The notes beneath the pieces were generated by a model. It saw nothing but the letters and a program-made list of their open reading frames with translations, had not been told where the DNA came from and ran no database searches. From Cocos nucifera (lineage: Eukaryota; Streptophyta; Magnoliopsida; Arecales; Arecaceae): a stretch of 64,000 bases of DNA. The DNA is taken from the NCBI GenBank assembly GCA_006176705.1, contig QRFJ01000765.1:558001-622000 (forward strand), read 5' to 3'. A program made the translations under genes and the position numbers. Below are positions 33,264 through 44,784 of this stretch, in pieces. The stretch's first letter is position 1; every line of letters starts with the position of its first letter.

Positions 33264-34340
33264 ATGAGATCAAAACTCCAGAACTTAATTCTAAGACAAA
33301 CTTAAACATAATAGCACAAAAATTAAAGATAAAGTCGATCTTATTGCCCAGAAATTAGATCAATTCCTAAATCTAGGTCAACAATCTCCTACACAATATA
33401 CACCAACTTCTAATTATCAGGAGATTTGCTCTATTTGTGCTAGTCCAATACATCATGTAAGTGAATGTTCCATGGCTGCACAATTACCACCTCTTATCCA
33501 AGAACAAGTCCAAGCTGCTCAAGGTTACTCCAAACCACTTAATGACCCATATTCAAATTCATATAATCCTAGTTGGAGAAACCATCCTAATTTCTCTTGG
33601 AAACCACAACAGACTCAGGCTCAGACTCAAATCCCACCAGTTCAAAATTATCAAAATAGGCCCCAGTACCAAAACTATGCCTATAATAAGGGACAACCTA
33701 GTCAGTCTTCTCAACCAATGCATTATAATCAGCCCTCATACCCACCTCCTCATCAACAGACCAATCTAGCCGATGATAAATTCAATCAACTTCAACAATT
33801 AATTCTAAGCCAACAACAATCAATTGCCAGGCTAGAAGCTCAAATAGGATAATTAGCTGAGTCTAGCATGAGGAGAGAACCAGGTCAATTACCAAGCCAA
33901 CCAATTGCAAATCCTAAAAACAATCCATCCAATGTCTATCAACCACCTGGATTTACTCATCCATTCTAACATTCCACCTAAGAATTCCCAATTAGAAAAT
34001 GCCAAAGCAATATCTGAACTTAGAAGTGGTAGGATTCTTAAGGACCCATACCAAGACCAGGTGATAGAGGCCAATACTGATGTTAGCCAAAGATGAGAAA
34101 TTTGAAGAACTGGAGGATAATCATATAGAAGAACCTGAGCTTAAGACTGGTACTGACACTGATAGTTTAAATGGATAAAGAAAAGAAGAGAACAGATGAA
34201 TTAGCTGAGACATATAAACCCAAAGCCCCATTTCCCTTCAACCCTTAGAAGCAGGCTCTTCTCGTAAAAAGCAAGAAACATGCAACAAGGATAGCTAATG
34301 GAAACTATTTAAACAAGTTCATATTAATTTACCCCTCCTC
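33264..34340 (+). pseudogene. Athila-1 gag, C-terminal part
   Basis: After the gap the frames give a KVDLIAQKLDQFLNLGQQ-like segment, then the zinc knuckle CSICASPIHHVSEC (CX2CX4HX4C) near 33,428-33,470. A Gln/Pro/Tyr/Asn-rich stretch follows (33,472-33,852: YNPSWRNHPNFSWKPQ, QNYQNRPQYQNYAYNKGQ) with a Gln-rich coiled segment LNQLQQLILSQQQSIARLE-like, and ISELRSGRILKDPYQDQV (34,010-34,070). TAA/TGA stops break it. Role: capsid and RNA binding. The N-terminal capsid domain lies in the gap. Confidence 0.82.
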
Positions 34341-34426
34341 GATGCAATTCAGCATGTCCCAGCCTATGCTAAATTTCTTAAAGAACTCTGCACCCAAAAG
34401 TGTGAGCCACAACCACCAAAAGAGTT

Positions 34427-34820
34427 ATGCTATCCGAGGATGTAAGTGCTGTCCTGTTAAATCCAATACCTCAAAAGATGAAAGATCCTGGTGCACCCTT
34501 AATTTCATGTGTTATTGGAGGTATAACCTTTAACCGAGCATTACTAGACTTAGGAGCTAGTGTAAACCTCCTTCCAACCTCGGTTTATGAAAAATTTGGG
34601 ATTGGAGAATTAAAACCCACATCAGTCATTTTGCAATTAGCTGATAGATCTATAAAAACACCGTGAGGTTTGATTGAGGATGTTCTAGTTAGAGTAGACA
34701 AATGTTATTTTCCTGTAGACTTTCTCATACTTGACATGGAACCATCCCAAGAGCTGAACCAAAATCCCATAAATTTTAGGACGTCCATTCTTAGCAACTG
34801 CCAATGCCAATATCAATTGT
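34427..34820 (+). pseudogene. Athila-1 protease
   Basis: GAPLISCVIGGITFNRALLD, then LGASVNLLPTSVYEKFGIGE. The D-L-G-A-S active-site box is complete (a D-S/T/L-G-A form is usual in Athila). KPTSVILQLADRSIKTP follows, with a stop at 34,664, and EDVLVRVDKCYFPVDFLIL in the same sense. It is an aspartic protease for polyprotein maturation, inactive here because of the stops. Confidence 0.85.
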
Positions 34821-34823
34821 AAA

Positions 34824-36700
34824 ATGGGAGCTATGGACATTTCTTTTGGGAATCAAAAAGTAAGAATTAATATTTTTAATACCCCAAAGTACACCCAAGA
34901 GGAGGAAGACTGCTTTGTAATCAATCAGATAGATGAAATAGTTGAATCTAATTCCTCCTTAGATTTACTGCAAGATGATGAACCCACTGAAGAAACTCAA
35001 ACCCAGGAAGTAAATGCCCTGCTTAATTCACCTCAACCATCACATTCATTACCTTGGTCAGTGAAAGTTGAGCCCTTACCCAAGCAAAAAATTGAACCAC
35101 TACGTCCTTCAATTCAGGCCCCACCACAACTTGAACTAAAACCTTTACCTGAATCACTTAAGTATGTATTTTTAGGATCAAAGAAAACCCTACCAGTAAT
35201 AATTGCTTCCAACTTAACTACTGAACAGGAAAACCAATTGGTAAATATTCTAAAAAACATATAAGGAGGCCATAGGGTGGACCGTCGTCGATTTAAAAGG
35301 AATTAGTCCGTCAATATGCATGCACCATATTTATACAGAAGATAATGCCAAACCAACTCGAGAGATGCAAAGATGGCTTAATCCTAACATGCAAGAAGTA
35401 GTCAAGAAAGAGGTAATTAAATGGTTAGATGCTGGAATTATTTATCCTATCTCTGACAGCCATTGGGTAAGTCCTACACAAGTTGTTCCAAAAGAAATCT
35501 GGACTTACGGTTGTCCGCACTGAACATGGAAACTTAGTACCAACACGACTTTCCACTGGGTGGCGTGTCTGCATAGATTATAGAAAACTCAATACAACCA
35601 CCCAAAAAGATCACTTTTCCTTACCCTTTATCGATCAAATCCTAGAAAGACTAGCAGGCCAACAATACTTTTGCTTTTTAGATGGATACTCAGGATACAA
35701 TCAGGTAGCAATCTACCCAGGAGATCAGGAAAAGACCACCTTTACATGTCCTTATGGAACCTTTGCTTTTCGTAGAATGCCATTCGGATTATGTAATGCA
35801 CCTGCAACTTTTCAAAGGTGCATGATGTCAATATTTTCAGACATGATAGGAGATTTCTTAGAAATATTCATGGATGATTTTTCAATCTTTGGAGAATCTT
35901 TTGAGAGTTGCCTCAACAATTTGAAAAAAATATTAAAACGATGTATTGAGGCTAATCTAGTGTTAAGCTTGGAAAAGAGCCACTTCATGGTTCAAGAAGG
36001 GATCGTTTTAGGACATATAGTATCTAAAAAAGGGATTGAGGTAGATAAAGCTAAAGTTGAACTAATTTCTAAACTTCCTTCTCCCACTTCTGTCAAACAA
36101 ATTCGATCTTTTCTTGGTCATGTAGGATTCTATCGTCGCTTCATCAAAGAGTTCTCTAAAATTTCTCGTCCTTTGTGTAATCTGCTCGCTAAGGATGTTT
36201 CTTTTAACTTTGATGAAAATTGTCTTAAAGCTTATGAAATCTTAAAAGAAGCTATGACCAAAGCTCCAATCATACAACCTCTTAATTGGTCACTACCTTT
36301 TGAAATTATGTGCGATGCCTCAAATTTTGCCATAGGAGCTGTCCTAGGCCAAAGGGTAAACAAATATCCTGTAGTGATCTATTATGCTAGTAGAACTCTA
36401 AATGAAGCACAAATGAATTATACCACCACTAAAAAAGAGTTGCTAGCCATTGTGTTTGCCCTAGAAAAGTTTAGATCATATCTATTAGGATCAAAAATCA
36501 TAATTTACTCAGATCATTCAGCCTTGAGATACCTGCTCTCAAAGAAAGATGCTAAACCATGATTAATTAGATGGATTTTACTGTTACAAGAATTTGACAT
36601 TGAAATTTGAGATAAGAAGGGATCTAAAAATGTTGTAGCAGACCATCTGTCTAGGATCCTAGTGAAAGATAATGAACCTATATCAATTAGAGAATCTTTT
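34824..36700 (+). pseudogene. Athila-1 reverse transcriptase and RNase H
   Basis: 34,824-35,264 is the linker with PPQLELKPLPESLKYVFLG. A stop at 35,262 and a frame change near 35,500 split it. RT (35,483-36,562): GWRVCIDYRKLNTTTQKDHF, LDGYSGYNQVAI, FAFRRMPFGLCNAPATFQRC and the catalytic IFMDDFSIFGESFESCL. RNase H: FEIMCDASNFAIGAVLGQRV, YTTTKKELLAIVFALEKFRS and YSDHSALRYLLSKKD. A TGA at 36,560 ends the frame; LIRWILLLQEFDIEI and DKKGSKNVVADHLSRI continue. The 359-codon segment is the longest real coding frame in the window. Confidence 0.93.
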
Positions 36701-36788
36701 TCAGATGAACAATTGTTAACAGTTTCACATACAAAGACTCCTTGGTTTGCAGATATTGTCAATTACTTAGTCATAGGATAAATTCCTG

Positions 36789-38030
36789 ATGGCTGGTCTA
36801 AGAATGAAAAGGATCGATTCTTTGCTCAAATCAAATATTATTTTTGGAGAAGATCCTGAGCTTTTTAGAATTTGTGCTGATCAAATCATTCGTAGATGTG
36901 TTCCTGAATCTGAACAATGGAGTATCTTACAATTTTGTCATACTCTTGCTTGTGGAGGACACTTTTCTGGATGAAAAACTATGGCCAAAGTATTGCAGAG
37001 TGGTTTTTATTGGCCAACATTATTTAAGGATGCCCATACTTTTAGTCAGGAGTGTTTTAAGTGTCAAGCCTTAGGGAATATTTCAAAGAAAGACATGATG
37101 CCTTTGAACCCCATTTTAGTAGTAGAAATTTTTGATGTATGGGGAATTGATTTTATGGGACCTTTTCCACCTTCCAATGGATTTGAATACATTTTGGTAG
37201 CTATCGATTATGTTTCTAAATGGATTGAAGCAATAGCAACATGAACCAATGATCATAAAGTAGTCCTAAAATTTATTCAGAAGAATATCTTTTCTAGGTT
37301 CGGATTTCCACATGCTATCATTAGTGATGGGGGTACTCATTTTACAAATCATCAATTTCGAACTTTATTACGAAAATATGGGGTGACACATAAGATAGCT
37401 ACACCATACCATCCGCAAACAAGTGGTCAGGTAGAAGTCTCTAATAGGAAAATCAAGAATATCTTACAAAAGACTATTAGGCCTGATCGAAAAGATTGGT
37501 CAGATCGATTGGATGATGCATTATGGGCCTATAGGACAGCTTATAAAACCCCTATTGGAATGTCTTCCCTATAGATTAATCTATGGAAAAGCATGTCACC
37601 TTCGGTAGAACTTGAACATAAAGCATATTGGGCAATAAAATAATTAAATTTTAATTTAAATAAAGCTGGTTCCAATCGGATGTTACAATTGAGTGAATTA
37701 GAAGAATTAAGGCAAGAAGCTTATGAAAATTCAAAAATTTATAAGGAGAAAATGAAAGCCTTCCATGATAAACATATTTCAAGGAAAACCTTTGAGCCAA
37801 ATCAATAAGTCTGGTTATTTAACTCAAGGCTTCGATTATTCCCTAAAAAATTAAAATCCAGATGGGATGGACCTTATATAGTTAATCACGTATTCCCACA
37901 TGGTGCAATTAAACTCTATGATCCTAGGACTAAAATTTTTTTAAGGTAAATGGCCAAAGGCTTAAACCATATATCGAAGGAATATCATTAAATCAAAATA
38001 TTGATCAAGTACAATTAATAGAACCATAAT
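36789..38030 (+). pseudogene. Athila-1 integrase
   Basis: The HHCC zinc region spans FCHTLACGGHFSG and ECFKCQALGNISK (36,940-37,080). The core has IFDVWGIDFMGPFPPSNGFE (first Asp) and DYVSKWIEAIAT (36,981-37,244), then HAIISDGGTHFTNHQF (second Asp) and THKIATPYHPQTSGQVEVSN with Glu (37,383-37,574). The C-terminal part reads KSRWDGPYIVNHVFPHGAIK (37,855-37,920). Stops at 36,972, 37,242 and 37,572 and small frame changes kill it. Confidence 0.9.
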
Positions 38031-39227
38031 GAATTAAACTGCATTTTGTCTGACTGAAGACAATAAACTTAGCGCTTATTGGGAGGCAACCCAATACTTC
38101 TTGAATCTAATTTGTTCTTTTTAGTCTCTTTTTAGGCTAAGTTGGAGAAGGACCACAAAAGGCTGGAGAAGGATCATAAGCTTCAAAACCCATCTAAATA
38201 AACAAACATAATTTTCACCCTTTTATTTGTCTTCCCTCTCCATTGAGGACAATGTCAATTCAGTTGGGGGATAAAATTTTAAAAAAAAAATTAAAAAAAT
38301 ATATATAATAAAAAAATAATAAAAAAAATATAATTAAAATATATATATATAATAAAAAATATATATAAAAATAAAAAAATAATAAAATAAATAATAATAT
38401 ATATATATAATAATAATAATCAAATTTTGGATGAACCATATTTCAGGAAAGAGAATCTTAAGCAAAATAAACTAGGAAAAGTAATAAAGTTAGAAAGTAT
38501 TAACTAATAATGGTAGCGAGTTAAGAAGCAGATTACTTGATCAGACCATTAGCAGCCTACTTAGGTCATTTAAAGGCTAACAGCACTTCTAATTGCACAT
38601 GCACACTAATGAAGCACAGCAGGTGTTGATTATAAGGCTAAATTGAGGATTCAATTATCACTAAAAATTGATGGTTTATATATACTTCAATTAAAAAAAC
38701 TTGAATTTAAGAAAAGAGCTACCTGCTTAAATTTAAAAAAAAAAGTGCAAAAACACAGAGTATATGTGGATTGCCCTAAGCTAGAACTCTGCACCTTAAG
38801 TCAAGTGTAGAAGTTCACATCAATCGGTGAAGGGAAGGCCAGGATGCTCAGCATAATTCAAAAAAAAAAAAGAAAAGAAGCAATGTGAATGCTACCTTAA
38901 TTCATGCATTTAACTTGGGAGTATATAGAAAACTAACCAAAATAAGTGATAAAAAGAAGATTCATTTGTCCTTTGAATCAACACCCAAATGCTAAGTTAG
39001 TATTCACAAAACCAGTGCTGAAAATCTTTAGATGAACTCTAAGAAAGTTTTTGATTAATCTGCCATAAAATTTACTTCTGAAACTCAATACTTAATTAGT
39101 GATACTATCTAAACTTTTGATCTTAAACCCTAGATTTATTCTTGTGAAGGGAGATCTCAATAAAATATGGTACTTGATCTAAATTAAAATTCTTTACTCG
39201 AGGATGAGCAAAGCTTAAGTTGGGGGG
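38031..39227 (+). other. 3' non-coding region of Athila-1
   Basis: No env-like frame. It contains a perfect hairpin TATTGGGAGGCAACCCAATA (38,077-38,096), a motif TTGAGGACAATGTCAATTC followed by CAGTTGGGGG (about 38,240-38,272), an ATAT/ATAATA low-complexity run (38,276-38,420), and, at the end, CTCGAGGATGAGCAAAGC with AAGTTGGGGGG (39,218-39,227), the purine primer next to the 3' LTR. Confidence 0.75.
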
Positions 39228-40921
39228 TGTGATAAATACAATAAATTCACCAATAAAAGTATTAATTTATTAATTAAATAATATTAATTTTTAAGAATTA
39301 TTAATCAATTTATATATAATTTTTAAGAAATTCATATTTTTATTAATTTAAAAATTAATTAAAAAAATAAAAATTAAAAAATAAAAGTTTATTATCAATA
39401 GAAAGAGCTCATTTTTTTGATCATAATGAAATAAATTTTGAGTAAAACGAAGCTAAAATGGAAAAGATATGAATTTCTAAAGAAATAAAATTAAAAAACA
39501 TAAAAAAATAAAAATAACATACGGCTCAAATGGCTCAAGCCGCCATGCTGCAGCAGCCGGCGCGTCCAGACATACCGAGCCAAGCCGACCAAGTCGGCGC
39601 GCCAAGCCATCCAAGCTAGCCGACTCAAGCCCAGAAGCCGTCAGCCGATCTACAGCACAGTGTAGACCGCCAGCTCAGTAGACAACGGTGAATCAGAGCC
39701 TGCCACGTGGTAGACCTAGACCCCTAAAGGGTTTATAGGAAATTCATCGCAGCTCATAGGGCATTTTGGTCTTTTCATCTGTCAATAAAAGGCGCTGATT
39801 GGTTGCGGTGCATGATATGGCCGGTCCACGTGGTCCATGGGAACAGTAAAAGTGCGATCATACGGTGGTGGTTGTTTGCGGTCAAGATCGGTCGGTCAGC
39901 ATTTTCTTCGATTGTCGATTTCACTCGGATCACCATCGGACGATGCAGCGCTTGATTCCAGCCTCGATCCGATGGTCCAGAAGGCTTCCGACGGTGATCA
40001 AACTCTCAGGCGCATGATCAACGGCGTAAATTTCTCCATCAAGCATAATTCAATGTTCAGAAATTGATCCGACCTGATCTAGGCTGATACGCATCCGATT
40101 TTAATGATTTTTGGATCGTTGGATTTCTATTGAATGGCCAAATTTCACCAGACTTACCAGAGTCATATCAGAGTTGTTTTTATTCAAATTTTATTCAAAT
40201 TTTGATGATTACAAAGGCAATTAGTCCCACATTGCCTTTAGAAATAAATATCCAACCCTCCTAGCTCTATAAAAAGGATCCTAAGCCTCTAAGAAAGGGG
40301 GAGATGGGAAGAGAAGCTAAGGTACAGGGTGGAAGCTAAGCTCTGAGTTAAAGGTTGCTTCAAAGCTACAATGCTGAGAAGAAGAGCCGATCTTCTACAC
40401 CATCTCCATGCCTATGCTAATCTGCGATCTCCATATAGTTTTCTCCTTTTTTTTTAATTTCTTGTATTAAAATTTTGAATTTTTTTTAATTTTTTATATT
40501 TAAATTTTGCATTTGAGTTTTAAATTTAATAAAGAAAGTTTCATTGTTCTTTTCAATTCTAGCTCTTTAAATTAATTATTCTTTATTGCTTTTTAATTTT
40601 ATTGCAAGTAGTTGCTAAGATCTAAATAGTAGATCTTAGTACCAAATTTATTTTTGCATAATTTAAATTCTACTTTTATTTATAAATCTATTTTTTGACT
40701 TTAATTTATAAAAACTCTTCTTTTCTTTTTTTTAAAAAAGTTTATAATAATAAAAAAATAATAATAATAGAATTAAAGATTTTAAAAATAAATCAATATC
40801 TCTTTGTGGATTCGATCCGACTCACCACTCTCTTCATAATTTTTAATTAATTTAAAAAATAAAAAAATTAGATTTAAACTGATAAACATGGTGTCTTAAC
40901 GACAGCATCGTATTCCTATCA
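39228..40921 (+). repeat. 3' LTR of Athila-1
   Basis: TGTGATAAATAC...CCTATCA. The promoter pair GTCCCACATTG (40,224-40,234) and TATAAAAA (40,268-40,275) is 33 bp apart. GGTTT follows. Many differences from the 5' LTR, so the insertion is old. Confidence 0.93.
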
Positions 40922-40926
40922 GGTTT
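40922..40926 (+). repeat. Target-site duplication of Athila-1, right
   Basis: GGTTT, identical to 29,853-29,857. Confidence 0.9.
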
Positions 40927-41005
40927 CGATCGAGAGATCGAGTGGGTTTCATGGGAAAGAAGGCACGTAGTTGGAGGGATATTTAAAGGCCTTTAGCGAT
41001 AGAAT
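40927..41005 (-). promoter_or_regulatory. Presumed core promoter and 5' UTR of CACTA-1 genes
   Basis: The minus strand gives CATCACTAAAATTC, then TTTAAATAT (40,989-40,997) as a TATA-like box, then a leader that joins across Athila-1 to a CTCCTCTCCTCTC-rich leader at 29,821-29,857. The order and orientation fit a promoter for the minus-strand CACTA genes, now separated from them by 11 kb of Athila-1. Confidence 0.5.
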
Positions 41006-44000
41006 TTTAGTGATGAAAATATTATTACTAAAATATTTATTAGTGATGGAAACCATACTTTCATCGCTAATAATTTCTACCAATTATTTTTTCAAAAAAA
41101 TATTTCTCTTCAAAAAATATTAAAATATTTGATAAACTTATTTGCAATGAAAATAATATTTTCATTGCAAATAATGATTATTTATGATAAAAATTTTTTA
41201 CCATAAATAATCTTCTATAAATAAATTATTTAAAATTTTTTAAAAAAGATCATATTATTTATGATAAAAATTTTTCATCATAAATAATTATTATTTATGA
41301 TGAAAAAATTTATGTCATAAATAATATGCCATAAATAAATTATTTAAAAAATTTAAGCCAGCTCTATTAGAAGTTGAGCTGGCTCGACTGCATCTCATTC
41401 AAATACTATTTTCTATCTGCTTGAGAGAGTCTGCTCGAACTTGCCCCAAGCCGGCTCAATCTCAACGCAAGCCAGCTCAAATGCACATCCAAGCCAGCCT
41501 GCCTGTGTGCTTGCTCCTTGTTTACTATAAATAAATTATTTAAAAAATTAAAAAGATTATATTATTTATGATAAATTTTTTATCATAAATAATTAATTAT
41601 TTATGATAAAAATATTATTTTTTTCATAAATAAATGATTATTTATGATAAAAATTTATGTTGTAAATAATCTTTCATAAATAAGTCATTTGAAAAATTAA
41701 AAATACTGGCTTATTTATGAAATTTTTTTTTATTATAAATAATTAATTATTTATAATGAAAATAATATTTGCATCGTAAATCATTAAGTATTTATGATAA
41801 AAAATTTCCATCTTAAATAATCTAATTTTCAAAGATGAACTATTTTTTTTAAAAAAAAAGAGCAAAGATGCACCATGCATGGTCAATGCGATAGGATTAA
41901 GGGATGCAAGTGCGTCCACTGTTAGCTAGTCTGTGAGCAAATTAATTTTTTTTAAAAATTAGTATTCTTTAAAAAAAATTTATTTTTATTGAATATTATA
42001 TAATTTTAAAATTTATAGCCCATCTTCATCATTCATTATTTAAGTAATTATCATGCGAGTATCATCACAAAATTTTATCTCGATCTAGTAGCTTTAGCTA
42101 TGTAGATCAATAATATTTGATTTTGATGGTCACGAATAACCGCATGATGATCTGATAGATAAAAATCATCAATGAATTCAAAAATTTATAACGATGATTT
42201 CTATGATATTTATAGCATAATATCAAAATTTTACTTTAATTGAATATAATTATCATAGTCAATTTAGCATAGGATGATTTGGACCGTTAAATGAAGAATG
42301 AGTGATTAAAAGACCGAATGGCATGTGATTATAAGATGACATTTTTAGATAAATGATCTTTACTAATAGTTTAATCATTTCTATGATGGTGATCATAAAA
42401 AGTAAATCATGTGTGTATAAACTATCTAAAATTATATGTCTCTTGGTACGCATTCTTAAAGTTCTTAAGCAATTATACTTATGCTTTTATGAAATATACT
42501 TAATATAGATGATTCATGGATGTAGAGTCTAGTTTTATAATCATCACCATACAGATGATTAAAATAGTAGCAAAGATTATTTATCTAAAAAATTATATTA
42601 TAATTGAATGTCATTTGGTCTTTTGATCACTTATTTATTATTTACCGATCCAAATCATTCCATGCTAAATTGACTATGATAATTATATTCGATTAAAGTA
42701 AAATTTTGATAGTATTCTGCAAATATCATAGAGATCATTATTGCAAGTTTTTAAACTCATCAATAATTTCTATCTATCAGATCATCATGCGATCATTCAT
42801 GACCATCGAAATCAAATTTTATTGATCTACATAGCTAGAGCTACCAGATCGAGGTAGAATTTTGTGACGATACTCACATGATAATTGCTTAAATAATGAA
42901 TGATGAAGATGAATTTTAAATTATATAATATTTAGAAAAAATAAAATTTTTAAAAAATACTAATTTTAAAAAAAATTAAAAAAATATTAACTTGCTTATG
43001 GGTTAGCTAATTGTGGATGCACTCGCACCTCTCAACCCCATCGCAATGGTCATGCATGGTGCATCTTTGCTCTTTTTTTTAAAAAATAGTTTACCCTTTT
43101 CGTGCTCTAAATGAAAATAAGATTATTTGCGACAAAAATTGTTCATCATAAATAATCAATTATTTATAATGAAAATATAATTTACATCATAAATAATTAC
43201 TTATTTATGATAAAAAAGTTTTTTCATAAATAAGCCAAAATTTTTAATTTTTAAATGATTTATTTACAAAAGATTATTTATGATAAAAATTTTTCATCAT
43301 AAATAATCATTTATTTATGATCAAAAAACTTTCATCATAAATAATATGAGCTTTTTAATTTTTTAAATAATTTATTTATGATAGATAAGGAGCTAGTACA
43401 CAGATGGACTGGCTCGAGATGAATTCGAGCAGGCTCTCTCTGACACATTATTTACGATGTAAATTTTTTATCATAAGTAAATATCATAAATAATTATTTA
43501 TTTATGATAAAAATAATTTTTTTATTATAAATAATTAATTATTTATAATAAAAAATTTTTGTTGCAAATAATCTTATCTTTTTAATTTTTTAAATAATTT
43601 ATTTATAAAAAAATATTTATGATGGAGATTTTTCATCATAAACATTGACTATTTAGGATGGATTTAGTATTTTCATCATAAATAATTGATTATTAATAAA
43701 TAAAAATTTTTATCATAAATAATCTTATCTTTTTAATTTTTTAAATATTTTATTTATTAAAGATTATTTATGATGTAAATTTTTCATCATAAATTTCATC
43801 ATAAATAATCATTTATTTATGATGAAAATAATATTTTCATTATAAATAATCAATTATTTATGATGAAAATTTTTCATCATAAATAATCTTATCTTTTTAA
43901 TTTTTAAATAATTTATTTATGAAAAAAATATTTATGATGAAGATTTTTAATCATAAATAATTGATTATTTATGATGCAAATAGTATTTTTATTGCAAATA

Positions 44001-44036
44001 ATCAATTATTTAAGATAAAAAAATTTTATCGCAAAT
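41005..44036. repeat. ~3-kb palindrome with CACTA-type short repeats
   Basis: The two halves are inverted copies about an axis near 42,466. AGAGCAAAGATGCACCATGC (41,861-41,880) pairs with its complement near 43,053-43,072. TCATAGTCAATTTAGCAT (42,253-42,270) pairs with 42,662-42,679. The GAGCTGGCTC-rich block at 41,350-41,525 pairs with 43,380-43,445 (partly deleted). The arms outside about 41,850/43,085 consist of TTTATGATGAAAATTTTCATCATAAAT repeats, as at the left CACTA-1 end. The spacer is about 140 bp. No protein frame. Confidence 0.8.
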
Positions 44037-44784
44037 TGTTAGGGTAAACTTGCCTCTACTGAAGTTTGACTTATCGTTTCTCCTTCCAAACTTCTTCTTC
44101 GATCGGAACTTCTTCTTTGATAGAGCACCTTTTGGACTTCTCCTTCAGTTGGACTCCTCCTTCAGTCGGACTTCTTTTTTAGCCGGACTTCTCCTTCAAT
44201 CGGATTCCTCTCGGAACCCTCCTTCAGTCAGACTCTTTTCGAATTTTTTCTTCAATAGAGCACCTTCTGAACTCCTCCTTCAGTAAGGCTCTTTCCAGAC
44301 TTCTCCTTCGATAGAGCACCTCTTTCAGTCAAACTCCTCTTGGACTTCTCCTTCAGTCGGACTTCTTCTGGACTCCTCCTTCAGTCGGATTCCTTCCAGA
44401 CTCCTTTGACAAAGCACCTTTCGAACTTTTTCTTCAATCGAACTCCTCCTTCAACTGGATTCCTCTCGGACTCCACCTTCAGTCAGACTCCTTTTGGACT
44501 TCTCCTTTGATAGATCACCTTTCGGACTTCTCCTTCAGTCTGGACTCCTTCAATTGGATTCCTCCTAGACTTATCCTTCAGTCAGACTCCTTCTGGACTT
44601 CTCCTTCGACATAGCACCTTTCAAACTTCTCCTTCAGTCAGACTCCTTCAGGACCTCTTTCAGACTCTCCTTCAGTCGGACTCCTTCCAGACTCCTCCTT
44701 CAATCAAATTCCTCTCGAACACCTTCTTTGATAGAGCACCTTCCGGACTTCTCCTTCAGTTGGACTCCTCCTTCAGTTGGACTC
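44037..44784 (+). repeat. 5' LTR of Tat-R, first part
   Basis: Starts TGTTAGGGTAAACTTGCC. From 44,080 it is an array of a ~14/28-bp unit (CTCCTTCAGTCGGACTCC / TTTCGGACTTCTCCTTC). It is cut at 44,785 by Athila-2 and continues at 51,869. Confidence 0.85.
44780..44784 (+). repeat. Target-site duplication of Athila-2, left
   Basis: GACTC, identical to 51,869-51,873. The pentamer is also part of the host LTR's tandem unit, so a match by chance is likelier than usual. Confidence 0.85.

Larger units (their letters stand above)
29858..40921 (+). mobile_element. Athila-like Ty3/gypsy retrotransposon (Athila-1)
   Basis: LTRs of 1,626 bp (29,858-31,483) and 1,694 bp (39,228-40,921), TGT...TCA, flanked by GGTTT on both sides. 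A primer site related to tRNA-Asp follows the 5' LTR. gag, protease, RT, RNase H and integrase run in the gypsy order. AAGTTGGGGGG precedes the 3' LTR. Athila relatives often carry an env-like frame after pol; none is visible here. It carries stops and frameshifts in every gene and includes the 1,000-N gap. It sits in the 5' UTR of CACTA-1. Confidence 0.95.
25666..44036 (-). mobile_element. CACTA (En/Spm-type) transposon, interrupted (CACTA-1)
   Basis: It begins CACTACAATAAAATC at 25,666, followed by ~800 bp of short repeats such as TTTATGATGAAAA/TTTTCATCATAAA. Minus-strand genes lie at 26.4-28.6 kb. The presumed 5' UTR and promoter lie at 29.7-29.85 and 40.93-41.0 kb, on either side of Athila-1. 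41-44 kb holds the same short repeats. The right end is taken as 44,036, where Tat-R begins; the last bases (TTTTATCGCAAATTG) resemble the inside of the left terminus, so only some bases may be missing. Net length without Athila-1 is about 7.3 kb. The right terminus itself is not seen. Confidence 0.7.

Noticed and set aside
32226..33309. Three ~350-codon open frames on both strands
   Set aside because: They run through the 1,000-N gap; only the few codons at the edges are real sequence.
38040..39227. Possible env-like gene after Athila-1 pol
   Set aside because: No frame longer than about 60 codons and no transmembrane stretch; only AT-rich DNA and short conserved motifs.
40985..41005. Right-hand CACTA terminus at ATTTTAGTG (41,005)
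   Set aside because: The reverse complement begins CACTAAAATTC, but it does not match the 25,666 terminus beyond CACTA, the flank ATG does not match ATT, and the same short motif recurs in the repeats to the right.
43100..44036. CRISPR-like regularly repeated short motifs
   Set aside because: The TTTATGATGAAAA repeats are in both orientations, irregularly spaced, and lie in a CACTA-type palindrome in a plant genome.
44050..44286. Phe/Leu-rich membrane-like frame (also 63,060-63,352)
   Set aside because: Translation of the CTTCAGTCGGACTCC LTR array in one frame.
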